A DNA stretch of 64,000 nt from Eupeodes corollae. Its lineage: Eukaryota; Arthropoda; Insecta; Diptera; Syrphidae. Positions 32,346-43,093 of the stretch are shown piece after piece (the stretch's first letter is position 1; each line of letters starts with the position of its first letter). The notes below the pieces were generated by a model. That model was not told the DNA's origin, ran no database searches, and worked only from the letters and a program-made list of their open reading frames with translations. The position numbers and the translations under genes are program-made. The DNA lies in contig NC_079147.1 of NCBI RefSeq assembly GCF_945859685.1, positions 67,486,946 to 67,550,945 on the forward strand, in the 5' to 3' direction.

Positions 32346-33457
32346 AAACTTAAAGAAAAAATTGTAAGGTATGTACAAAATTGTGTTCAGTGTATAACGT
32401 TTTCTGTGCCAACACATTCTTCCAATCGCACTCTTTACCAAATTCCAAAAAATCCTACTCGATACCATTCATGTTAATCATTTTGGACCTCTCCCGTCAA
32501 TTACATCTAAAAGAAAACACATTTTTGTCATTGTGGATGCTTTTACAAAACATGTTAAATTATATGCAGAAAATTCCTCCAAAACAATATTGTACATGTT
32601 AAAATAGCCATAGCCTCACCTCAAGCTTATGGTCAGATTGAGCGTGTCAAACCGACTCTTAAGCCTATGTTAGCTAAAATTACTGAACCATTCATTCTGC
32701 TACTAGTATTTCCCCTTGTCAATTATTATGTGGTGTAAACCAACGTGGAAGTGATGTTGACACCCTTTCTGATTATTTAGACGAAAAACTATTTTTGACT
32801 TCTGAACATGACTTAGCTGCATTACGAAAGAAAGCTTGCGATTGTATAGAGTTGCATCAACAAAAAATGTCTAAATACTATCAGTCTTATTTAATAGAAT
32901 TCGCTAAACAGATGAATAGTTATACAGTGAATAAGGATTTATGTAGGCTCTATGTAACGTTGCAAAAATTCCTATTTATAAAAAAATCTGCTATAAATTT
33001 TAGTTATACAATGCTTATATCAAAAAAAGTGCCAAAAGTACTATAAAATCTGCTAGTTGTCATAGCAACTAAAATATAACAAAATAATTCCAATTATTTG
33101 TATGATATTCTCTTTCGAAAATCTATATTTTTTTTAGATTCTTCGTTTCTTCGGCTCACGAGCTAAACTCGAGAGGCATTATTGTTTTTATTTTAATTTC
33201 AAAAAGAGAGGAGAGAAATCAAAATGACATTTACGAAATAATAATAACAATAATTTCCTTATGTAGGCTCTATTCAACCTCAAAACGCGTTTAGCTTATT
33301 ATGGGACTATGCAACCTTGTATAAGTTTTATAAATAGCATTTTTGCGTTTAGAGGCAGTATAGAGATAACATAACTTTATGTAGGCTCTATACAGCGTTT
33401 TTAAATAAGACTGTATATGTACATAAATCATACGTAACATTTTCTGAAGGAACTTTT
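32346..33457 (+). pseudogene. Ty3/Gypsy integrase fragments, interrupted by a MITE
   Basis: Plus strand. 32460-32600 reads HVNHFGPLPS (Asn where the first catalytic Asp is expected), IFVIVDAFTKHVKLYA. After a deletion, 32605-32680 has PQAYGQIERV followed by LKPMLAKI (integrase helix around the catalytic Glu), then SDYLDEKLFLTSEHDLAAL and IELHQQKMSKYY up to 32878. The MITE at 32882-33413 interrupts it, and the reading resumes near 33440 with a short stretch ending at the gap. The missing C-terminal module can be read in the duplicate at 61500-61740. Confidence 0.8.
32882..33413. mobile_element. 532-bp MITE with perfect 13-bp inverted ends and TAT target duplication
   Basis: Ends CAGTCTTATTTAA (32882-32894) and TTAAATAAGACTG (33401-33413), perfect inverted repeats, flanked by TAT at 32879-32881 and 33414-33416. 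The paralogous site at 61481-61495 is empty with a single TAT. ATGTAGGCTCTAT occurs three times inside (32941, 33261, 33379), always in the same orientation. No transposase. A 3-bp duplication fits PIF/Harbinger- or CACTA-like enzymes better than hAT; this is inference. Confidence 0.9.
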
Positions 33458-33657
33458 NNNNNNNNNNNNNNNNNNNNNNNNNNNNNNNNNNNNNNNNNNN
33501 NNNNNNNNNNNNNNNNNNNNNNNNNNNNNNNNNNNNNNNNNNNNNNNNNNNNNNNNNNNNNNNNNNNNNNNNNNNNNNNNNNNNNNNNNNNNNNNNNNNN
33601 NNNNNNNNNNNNNNNNNNNNNNNNNNNNNNNNNNNNNNNNNNNNNNNNNNNNNNNNN
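33458..33657. other. Assembly gap (200 N)
   Basis: Exactly 200 N. The duplicate sequence continues without a gap at 61537, so the left contig ends inside Gypsy integrase. Confidence 0.99.
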
Positions 33658-33659
33658 AT

Positions 33660-35588
33660 TAAACGGTTGCGCCACTGATGATCGACAGTTATGGACTGTT
33701 ATAAAGTTTGTAGAGACAGAGTCCAGAGATTTGATAGCGGCCTGGCTGTCAGAGAAAATACGGATATCAGATGTTGATATCACGTTTTCTTTGAGCCAAG
33801 AAAAGACTTCTTTAATCGCCAAAAGTTCCGCCTGGAACACGCTACAATGATTGGGAAGGCGGAATGAGAGACTCAATTTCAGTCGTTCAGAGTACATACC
33901 TCCACCAAACCCTTCTTTGGTTTTTGAGCCATCTGTGTAAAAATGGATTGACTCATCGTCCATGAATGTCCTATCCTACCAAAAAGATCTGGAAGGTATG
34001 GAAATCTGGAAGTTTCTGTCGAATTGTAGTTGGGGAATGGTGTAGTCTGTGTGCTTTGGAATTGATTCTAAGTACCTTAGAATTACGGAGTGGCCAATGT
34101 TGTTGTTAGTCAACTGCGACGAAGCCTTGAGGCGAATAACAGAGCTTGCAGGTATTTGTTTGCTAAATATACCAAGATGTGTTTGAAAGACTAAGGTGTC
34201 AAGTGCCACAGATGGGGTGGTGCGAAGCAATCCGCTTATACATAGGCAAGCTGAACTTAATACTTTATTTAATTTCAACCTTTCTCTAAAGCAGTCCACC
34301 ATACTGCCACACCGTACATTAAATCGGTCTGATATTTGATGTGTATAGACAATGAGTGATTCTGGGTTGTAAGCGCTGTTTATTACCAATAGCTCTTTCG
34401 CAAGAAAAGAGAGCTATAATAGGTTTTTTGACTCTTTCCTGTACGTTGCCAGGTATGGAATTTTGTATCTCCTCGAAAATAAGACAAAATCGGTTTTGTA
34501 TTTGTTAACACCCAGTCCTCATCGATCAACCCAACAAATTAGACTGTCTAAGGCATTTCGTAAGAGTTCTTTTAAGGTGTTAAGATGTTTTTCTGAAACT
34601 GCTATTGCAACTTCGCCCGCATAGACTATCACTCTGAAACCCTCCGCATCCAGACTGGTTAAGATTTCATTTACCAATAGGTTCCAGAGGACAGACCACC
34701 ACCTTACAGTGTCCCTCTACTAACGAATCGTCTGCCAGAAGAGTTGACCAATTTTGAGTTAATTATTCTGCTAGTAAGCATTAAATGAATTAACTCCCGA
34801 AGCGAACTTTCTACACTTAGAGATGTCAGTGCAGATGTGATTGCAGATGTGTTCACGTTGCTTAAGGCATCTTCGATGTCAAGGAAAGCAACCATAGTGA
34901 ACTCTTTATGATGGAGGGAATATTCAATGGTGCGTACTAAAGTGTGTAACGCTGTTTCCACCGATTTACCCTTACAGTAGGCATGTTGAGACGAAGACAG
35001 AAGTCTTGTATCGATACGTGCCCTTAAATTAATATCAATCAATCTTTCAAGGGTCTTAAGAAGGAATGATGATAGACTTATAGGTCGTAAATCTTTAGGA
35101 TTAACTTGGGAGCATTTACCTGCTTTAGGTATAAAAACAACTTTAACTTCTCTCCATGCCGAGGGAACATGGACCAGGTAAAGAGAGCTGGTAAAAATTG
35201 CCTCAAGGATTGGTGCAATTATATCAGAAGCCTTTTGTAATTCGACTGGTATTATACCATCTGGTCCTGCAGCTTTAAATGGTTTGAAGCTGTTGAGAGC
35301 CCATTGTAGTTTATTCTTTGTGATTAGACCTTGTGGATATGTTGAATTTGAACTTGAACGTATAAAACTGTTGCAAGTTTCGGTATGACTACCAGGAAAG
35401 TGAGTGTCCAATAGTAAGTTCAGCGATTCATTACTTGAATTTGTCCAGGAGCCGTCTGTATTTTTCAAGCAGCTTGGCATAGCTGGATTAGTTGAAAGAA
35501 TTTTCCGTAACCTAGAGGCTTCAGAAGTTTCCTCTATCATGCCACAGAAGGATCGCCCAGAAGATCGCTTGGATTTCCTTAGTGCCAT
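33660..35588 (-). pseudogene. Family A ORF2: RT and RNase H
   Basis: Minus-strand pieces. 35588-34704 (294 codons): AGPDGIIPVELQKA, VVFIPKAGK, DLRPISLSSFLLKTLERLI, HAYCKGKSVETALHTL, FLDIEDALSNV (first catalytic Asp kept). After a shift, the second catalytic box at 34612-34623 reads YAGE instead of YADD. 34389-33976 is the thumb/connection (SSQLTNNNIGHSVILRYLES). RNase H 33963-33660: FYTDGSKTKEG, VFQAELLAI (Glu present, unlike the 23.9-kb copy), IFSDSQAAIKSLDS. Together with the 22-24 kb copy this defines the family; each copy has lost different catalytic residues. Confidence 0.85.
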
Positions 35589-35699
35589 CTTGAAGATTCT
35601 TAGGAATTCTTTGAAGGAGTCCCAATGAGAGGCTAGTCTTGCAGCTTTGGCCCGGTTGAAAAGCTTCCTGCATTCCTTCCTGAGCGAGTCAAGCTCTGA

Positions 35700-36560
35700 G
35701 GCCCACTATTGTGGTTTCCTCTTTTCTCTTATGTGGATAAGTGGACAAGCAATTTCTAGCGATCTGTTCATAGCTGAGGTAAGGTCATTGACTTTTTTGT
35801 CAAGTTCGTTAGCGTAAGAGGAAGGGCTAGATAGTCCAGGTTCTAGTAAACTCTGTAATGAGTTCCTGTATGAAGCCCAGTCAGTTTTCCGATAGTTTCG
35901 AAAAGTCAATGGACTATGGTTATAATCCACATTTATATTGAACTGGATATATCTATGATCAGAGAACGAGTGTTCTTTGGATACTTTCCAGTTAAAGATC
36001 ATATAGTGTATACTATCTGAGACAAGAGTTATGTCTAAGACTTCTTGTCGAGTTTAAGTTATGAAGGTTGGTTCATTACCAACATTACTTACTAAGAGGT
36101 TAGTACCAAGAATATAATCAAAAAGAGACTCACCTCTGTCGTTGATATTCGTACTGCCCCATACAGTATGATGAGAGCATCGCTCCCAATAATTAGGCGG
36201 ATCCTTTGCCTTTCCGCTTCAGCGACGACTTTCTCCAGGGTTTTTCCAGGGAGAGGGACCAAGGTGGTCATGTTTAAGATACGCCGACACCAGCCAGAAA
36301 CTTCCTTTGGTTGTTTTCAGCCTTTGTCACTGAAACGATGGAGTAAAAATACATTAATGCTACGTTTCACTAGTATGCAAGATCTAGGTTCACCTTTATC
36401 TGTCACACAAAGTGTGTAGTATCCAGGAGTCCTGAGTCCTCGAACAACGGATCCTACAATCCATGGCTCTTGGATTAGGACAATATCTTCCCCGTTACTC
36501 GCCAGATGGAGAAGAAGTTAGGCCGAGGCCTTTATGGAGTGTTATAGATTAATCTGTACT
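35700..36560 (-). pseudogene. Family A ORF2: endonuclease and linker
   Basis: Endonuclease pieces in several frames from about 36560 (start overlapping the end of ORF1, as in the 21.5-kb copy). The C-terminal block at 36002-35900 reads KEHSFSDHRYIQFN, the conserved SDH motif, followed by a linker with DWASYRNSLQSLLEPG and AMNRSLEIACP. A stop near 35705 separates it from the RT frame. Confidence 0.75.
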
Positions 36561-36684
36561 AACTGCAGCATTTTGGCTACAATTAGGCAGATCAACCTCC
36601 ACCACGGTTTTGTTCTGATCCTCTGAGTCTGAGGATGAACCCAAGAGTTCGTCCTCGCTCAGAAGGATCATGTTAAGGTCTCCA

Positions 36685-37018
36685 TTAAGGATGGACTGTC
36701 TCCATTAAGGATGGACTGTCTACGACTTTTGTAGAGGGTGCAGTCGCGATTGGAGAGGACAAGGGTGCATCGTCACCCTCTGTTAGGAGAGAAGACGACG
36801 TCCCAGGTTCACCAACCGCTAGTTCACCTTCGGTAGTTTTTGGAGGCCCGTTTTCCGCGTTAACCTCATCTTTTTTATAAATTCGAATTTTGATGGATTC
36901 GAAGCCATAGTTTATGGAGCCCTCGTTTAGGGCTAGAGGAGCCAATGATTCTTTATTGAGTACCACAATGGCGCTCCTATAAAGACCCTTCAATTCCTCT
37001 AGCTTGGCTATTTTCCAG
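36685..37018 (-). pseudogene. Family A ORF1, C-terminal part
   Basis: Reads WKIAKLEELKGLYRSAIVVL, NKESLAPLALNEGSINYGFE, IKIRIYKKDE and an acidic, Ser/Pro-rich tail. It aligns with codons from about 21075 onwards of the plus-strand copy. A direct repeat of GGATGGACTGTCTCCATTAA occurs at 36687-36719, a small local duplication. Confidence 0.75.
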
Positions 37019-37254
37019 AAAAAAAGCTCACCTAGTTTTCGTAAAAAAGTATTCTGGACCGATGAATCCAAATTCAGGGAAGTGAAATAATTGTCAAAAT
37101 TGAAAACAATAGTATGATTTTTCGCAATTATCACAATAAACTATATTAATCCACTAAAAAAATCAATCAGTTGGCGTTTATAGCGTTTCTAATACAATGT
37201 TAAAAAAACTGCTTTATATTTAGTGGATGTTTTGACGCATATTTTTAATAAATT
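37019..37254. other. Unassigned DNA between two LINEs
   Basis: Fused in frame to the ORF1 piece on the minus strand (with HTIVFNFDNYF), but no family is recognised. Probably the 5' flank of the truncated LINE. Confidence 0.3.
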
Positions 37255-38395
37255 TGTTTTTTCAGGTGTCTTTCCAAATGACTTAAAATCTGCTTGTGTT
37301 ATACCCAATTTAAAAAAAACTGAGCAAAAAGGATGTAAATAACTACAGACCTACTTCATTATTACCATCAATTTCAATTTTTTTTTTTTTAAATTATAAA
37401 AAGTTGAATCTTACGATATCTCCCAAGCAAGAATTGCTTTAGCCCCTCACAGTTTGGATCTAGATCGGGAATGTCAACAGAAGATGCTTTAAACAAAAAA
37501 CAAAAAAATGAAATGTGATGCGATTTTTGTTGACATTACAAAAGCCTTTGATATATGGTCAGTCACTCTATCCTTTTAAAAAAATTGCATGATGTTGGTT
37601 TCATCTGCAATTGGTTTGAATCCTACCTGTGTAAAAGGTCTCAGATAGTCAAAGTAAGTAATTTTCTAAGTGATTCCATGGATATTAACTAGGGTGTCCC
37701 ACAAGGGTCAGTTATTGGGCCCATTCTTTTTTTGGTTTATATAAATTCCATCTTCAATCTGCCATTTTTAGGGAAAGTTAACGCATTTGCTGATGATATA
37801 GCAATTGGATACAATTCACTTGTGTCAATGACATCTGGACAGCCACTCCAAACTAACCATGCAATTCACTTAGTCCATTAAATTTGGTTTCGGATATAAA
37901 CCATGATGTATATTTATTAAGGCTATGGTTTGCGGACCATACACTTTTAGTCAGTAACAAATCCAAACTTATGATGCTCAGAAATTAACTAATAACATAA
38001 AATAATTATTGATCCATGGTCCGGCTTGTTCAAGTTTTAAACTCTTCAATAGCAAATATCTAGTATCTCATTTAATAAATACCTTCAATTCTAAAGTAAA
38101 CTACTGCAGTAAATGCTTCAATATAGAAATAGTGAAATATTTTAAGTATTGAGGTGTCAAAATTGACCAACATTTAAAATGGTCTGAGCACATTATGTAT
38201 TTAAAGCAACATCAACATCAACCGTAAGATGCTTTTATCGGTTGAACAAATATTGTTCATTCTCCACGTTAAAAAAGGTTTACTATGGTATTTTCCACTC
38301 GAAGTTACAATATGGTATCAGTTGATGGGGAGGTGCATACATAAACAAAATCCAACAATTAACAGTTCTTCAAAACCGTGTCCTAAGAAAAACTT
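37255..38395 (+). pseudogene. Jockey/CR1-like LINE reverse transcriptase
   Basis: Plus-strand decayed RT in changing frames: GVFPNDLKSACVIPN (37260), a T-run insertion, CDAIFVDITKAFDI (37525, catalytic Asp kept), GVPQGSVIGPILFLVYINS (37690) and NAFADDIAIGYN (37785, box intact). A 40-bp insertion at 37822-37861 follows the box. Then FKYxGVKIDQHLKWSEHI (38140) and TVLQNRVLRK (38370), where it stops against a mariner scrap. Endonuclease and C-terminus are absent. Possibly the same clade as 1-480. Confidence 0.75.
37822..37861 (+). mobile_element. 40-bp family A LINE insertion with 10-bp target duplication
   Basis: GTGTCAATGACATCTGGACA onward matches the family A 3' end at 24675-24711 with two mismatches. 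It is flanked by CAATTCACTT at 37812-37821 and 37862-37871. The tail reads AACTAACC. An extreme 5'-truncated LINE insertion into another LINE. Confidence 0.9.
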
Positions 38396-38600
38396 TGTCC
38401 ATGGTAATGTACTTTGAGCTCTTGTGTCGGTTGGATCTTGTACGGGTCCCGATGCAAAATTCACCAAGTTGAAATCTGCGATAAGCCGAGGTCTTGTGCA
38501 CGGCAAGGAATAGACTGCCTCGTGTTCTGCTGTACACTTTCACAGATCGCAGCGATGTTCTCGGTCGATCTTGGGTTTTTTGAACGCACGGGTGTTGGCT
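38396..38600 (-). pseudogene. Tc1/mariner-type transposase N-terminal fragment
   Basis: Minus strand near 38570-38420: TENIAAICESVQQ, RAQDLGLSQISTW, a stop, then PYKIQPTQELK. This is the helix-turn-helix DNA-binding part of mariner-like transposases common in insects (DUF4817-type). The catalytic DD(E/D) part is not present. Confidence 0.65.
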
Positions 38601-38789
38601 GATTGTTTACTGAACCGGTTTTGTCTTAAGTTTTCCACAAAACGTTGAAAAGTCGAGTATGAAACGACACCACGTCTACCCTTAAATGGGTGCATTTAAA
38701 AACCCTATACATTCAGTACTTATTACGGAAGAACTTATTCGGTTGGTTTGCGTCTTTTGCCCTACTTTTGGTACGAAAGCAATAGGACA
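38601..38789. other. Unassigned spacer
   Basis: Possibly more mariner N-terminus (a frame with FQRFVENLRQN near 38640). No other feature. Confidence 0.3.
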
Positions 38790-40170
38790 ATAGCTTATTG
38801 AAAATTTTAACATTTTTCGACGTTTCAAGATACCTTGAGTCTAAATAAAAGATTTTTAGATAGATGTTTGTGCGTGCGTGTATGCGTACGTTCGGAAAGC
38901 TTTTTTCGTTGTCGAACATGTCTCAAGAACCAGTAGTTTTATCGACTTTAAATAGCAATGTAAAAAGGGAAGTTTTTGTAGAACTCAAAATATCTCTAGC
39001 ACCTTAAATTAAATTTTATATCAAAAAAATAAATAATCGTTTTTTTTTAATGAAAAAGAAAAATAATGGGCAATTCGAATATCTAACGAAAAAAAAATGA
39101 TTTTATCTCCAAAATAATAGTATGCAACAAAGAATATCGTTTTTGACATCTGGTAAAATTTTGAGAAACATCGAATTGACAGTTTTCTTACAAAAAATGA
39201 AAACCTCAAAAATTTTCGATACAGGCAAAATCGTAGTCAGTTTTTCTTCATAAAAAATAACTTTTACAAAAAATATTACGAAAAAATGGTACAAATTGAT
39301 ATATAAAAAACAGGGACAATTTTGTTTAACCCTAAATATTTCACGTACTAAAAACGCTAGAGATTTGAATTAAATTTTATATTCTATATTGTAACGTGAT
39401 ATCAAACCAACATATTTTTGGAAAAAATCCAATTAACAGTTTTTTTATAACTCAAAAAATGGCGTCCAACTAATTTTAAATTATAAGAATAATTATTGTC
39501 AATATTATGAAAAAAGTTTGAGTCAAATCGACAATAAAAAATTACAGTTTTTTTACAAAAAATAAAAGCACACAAAAAAAAACAATACTAAAACTTGGTA
39601 AAAATTTACTTTCGATTCAAATAACTTTTGAAAAAAGAAAAATATTGTCTTCAAACCTTTTTATTTTACAGAAAACATTGTTTTCGATATTCAGCAGTAT
39701 TTTTAAAAAAATCCTACGGTCCTTTTTACGCAAATTTGGTAAAAATTGATGCTCCATTTTCTAAAAATTTAAGACATGCTACTAAATTGTTAAAAATTTG
39801 TTTTCGACTAAAAATCTATTTAACAATACTAGATTTTTTCACTATACAATTTCTTTAAATAAAAAATATTGTTGGTAATTTTTAATTTTTTAAGAATAAT
39901 TCATCTGAAAACTTTTTTATCCCAACGCAAAAGCCTACAAACTTTTAAGCAGGACAATCGACAAACGGAATTGGAAGTTATCAATGTGGGTACTCTTATA
40001 GATTTTAATTTTAAAACCGAAATTAATTTTTCTAAAAATGTTACTGGTTCTTAAAAATAATGTTTTATAAAATAAAATTAGTTTGAGGCCAATTTTTACA
40101 AAATGTTAGTTGTTTTTTTTTTGAAAGGTTTTTATATTTTGTGAGAAAGCTGTCCCTTATTTTTTTCTGA
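38790..40170. repeat. AT-rich monomer array in both orientations
   Basis: Degenerate monomers with A- and T-runs. Reverse-orientation units at about 39000-39700 (TTGGTAAAAATTTACTTTCG followed by ATTCAAATAACTTTTGA) and forward units at 40060-40150 (AAAATTAGTTTGAGGCCAAT). The left part (38800-38940) is the reverse complement of 56540-56650 (GAACGTAC runs, AAAAATCTTTTATTT). Non-coding; the many short open frames here are low-complexity artefacts. Confidence 0.7.
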
Positions 40171-43093
40171 AAATAATACCAGATTTAAATTCTAGGAGCT
40201 TAAATATTATTATGTTCTACTTTAATTTAAGAACTTCAATATTCTAAGAAACTTTTTTACTATAAAAACAAGAAAATGCGGTTTATTCCCTTAACATTTC
40301 AATATGTTTATATTCATTGGCTTTAAATAAAATGTACAACTTTAAGCTCGAGACTTAAATCTTTAGCTTAAAACAAATGAATATTGTGATGCGAATCAAA
40401 TAAAATACCTCGTTACTCCTCTTTTTTCTTTAAAACCACCTCTCTATCATTAAACCATCCCCCTCCCGGTGATATTATTAAAAGTGTTAAGTGCAGTAGT
40501 TAAAAAGCTCTAAAAGACTAATTGCAATAGGCCCGAAGTCGTTGAAAGAAATATGAGTATAATTTAATTTTGTTTATATACTTTTTATCACATTATATAA
40601 AAATAATTTCATATTGTCACTTTAAGGCGACTTCGTCTATCCACTTTTACAAAACTCGATTATATCTACCGTCAAAAATTTCACGTATTTATATCTATCT
40701 TTTGAAAACATTAAAATTTCACTGACCTCAGCAGACTGCCTCACAGTTCCATTTATACATTTTATTGAGATACGGAAGGTAATAATAATCAGCATCATTT
40801 GTCTTTATAAAATGGTAAATAATAAAAAGTAATGATTCTTTTGCTGATTTTATAATTCCCTTTATTTTCTTCTCGCAAAAGTAACGAATAACCATCATCA
40901 AAACTCAACCCGAACTGCCACCCCGCATATTTATAAGACAACAGCAAAGCATCGTTAAATTGTAAATTTCCCAAGCAATCATAAAACTTTTTGCTCCATC
41001 ATCATCGTTATGATAGTTTTTGTAATACATCTATAAATATTCCATATAACCTAACCTAACTTAACCTAACCTAAAACCGACAGACCAACCGCATCCAACA
41101 ACCAACCAACCTTCGCAAGTCGCAACTCACAAGCTACAATATAGGGAAGAGCAAGCGAGAATGAGCCATAAAACACCGCACCCCGAAAAACTTAACATTT
41201 ATATTTTCAACTATGAACTAAATTTATGCTAATTTTGAATGTTTGCCGCCTTATCATTTCATTGCCAGGACCATGACTAGAACTAGTACCAGAATACAGA
41301 ACCCAGAACATAGAACCAGAACCATCAGGACCCGAGTTGAGTTAAGTTGAGTATAGTGTTGCCTCATTAGCATCGTCGTCGCATCATCAGCCTCATCAAC
41401 ATGATGGTAGTATAATTCAAAATGCAAACACACACATAAACACAGCAGTTTCCTTCCGATGGGTGTTTCAGTGACTGTTTCTGTTTCACTATACCGCACT
41501 TCACCACACCACTCTCTAAAATAGGAACCTACCTACTGCTGGCTCGTACTGAAGACTGAACTGACACAGTAATTATATGGGGCAAGTTTTTAAGTGTACC
41601 TACCATCATCAACGCAAACAACAGTTAAGTATAGTTGTGTCTTTATTTGGACCAAAAAGTCCTATACACTCGTGTTTCCCCCTTCCCTTTAAATAAAAAC
41701 AAAAAAGAAACCGCTTATATTCTCTTTGGCGTGAGGATATTCCAAAAAGGTCCTGTGTTTGCAAAAGTTTCTAATTATTTGTTGCAAACACACTTAAGTC
41801 AGTATCAGCGTCATTGCCAGTTCTCTTATTAGTCCTTGGCTTTTGGTATATAATTAAGCAACTTAAGCGTGTCCTAGATTATGATAGAGAAAAACCTTGG
41901 AGTGTGTAAGCTGTTCTTCTTGAAGACGACGACGAGGACAACGACGTCGATGATAACAATCAAGGTCTTGAGGCTAAATTAAATTTATAAATTAAAAACA
42001 AAAAACTTTTTGAAATATAAAATACATGCGAAATAAAGAACAGAGCAATGCAATTATCTCGAGATCCTTTTCAACGTTTGGCTAATCGTGTAAAGAGTGA
42101 ATGAAATGTAAGTTTTGCCCTCAAAAAGAGATTCACTCTCTCAAAACTGAAGAAAATCATTTCCCACGAATGCACCAAATCCAAAGACGAAGGTTCCTCT
42201 ACCTACGTTTTGTTTTTCCTTAAAAAAAAATGAAGAAAAATTGTCAAAAAAAAGTTTCTCAAGACAAAGTTTTAATGAAATTTTTGCTGCAATGTGATTC
42301 GATTTTAAATTCCTTCCAGAATTGTTGGAAAAAAGGACCAAAGAGGAAGAAGAACAAAATGACGAAAAATAAAACCAAATCTTTATAAACGTGAACTCCT
42401 TTTGGCGTTTTATAAATATTTCCATAGGATGCCGCATGTCAATGGGTGCAAGTGCAATTTAATCTAGTGTGTGTGAGTTTGAGGTTCATATGCGAGTTTG
42501 GATGCAAGTGAGAGCGGTTTGATTGTGTGTGTTTATATCCGGCAAAGAACTTTTGCAATTGTTTCCTTTTCTGCAAAAGTCGAAGACGACGACAAGGACG
42601 CAAACGGCAAACATCGAGTGCAGTTTGGAGATGATTCTTCTTAAAAAAAGGATTAAGAATTTCCCTCAATTATGTTTTAAAAGTTTTGGGGAATTTTCCT
42701 TAAATTTTTTGTATTTTTTTTTCGAAGTGTGTTTAGAAAGAAAGTTTTTAGGCTCTAATAAGTCTCCAATTTTATTGGCCGTGTTTGAATTGATAATATT
42801 ACTTTTGTTGTTAAGTCTAATTAGAAGTAGATATCAAGATTTAGATTCTTAAAAATTTATAGACTTGAAATTTGTTCAAAACAGGGGTACAATGTCAATT
42901 AGTCTGATGACTGGCTTTGGTGGTTTTGCAGTAAATTTGTTACAATTAAGTTGATTAATTCAAACACAATCTTTTGAATTGCGAAAAACTCCCAATTGGA
43001 AGTTATTGCAATGTGTTCGATTTTTCGAATTGTACATTTTGACATTTTAAAAGGTTCGCAGAAGAATAAAGCTACATTAAATGGATGAAGTTT
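40171..43093. other. TE-poor region, no gene recognised
   Basis: The longest stretch with no recognisable TE outside the duplicated block. It holds codon-like triplet repeats (GACGACGACGAGGACAACGA near 41925), CA/TG-rich tracts near 42470-42530 and several unconvincing open frames up to 109 codons (42523-42852). It resembles host intergenic or UTR sequence; I see no exon-intron structure. Confidence 0.4.
41048..41075 (+). repeat. Interstitial AACCT (insect telomere-type) tract
   Basis: Five AACCT/AACTT units, the complement of TTAGG. The same unit forms the tail of family A LINEs, but no LINE sequence precedes it here. Confidence 0.8.

Larger units (their letters stand above)
33658..37018 (-). 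mobile_element. Family A LINE, 5' truncated in ORF1, 3' end lost in the gap
   Basis: Minus strand. From the right: ORF1 DUF4780 end (37018-36685), endonuclease (about 36560-35850), linker, RT (35588-34704 onward), thumb (34389-33976), RNase H (33963-33660) to the gap. The Cys/His knuckle and 3' tail are not present. The 5' break falls at WKIAKLEELKG near 37018. Confidence 0.85.

Noticed and set aside
42523..42852. 109-codon open frame in the TE-poor region
   Set aside because: Phe/Leu/Lys-rich low complexity in AT-rich DNA; no motif or exon signals.
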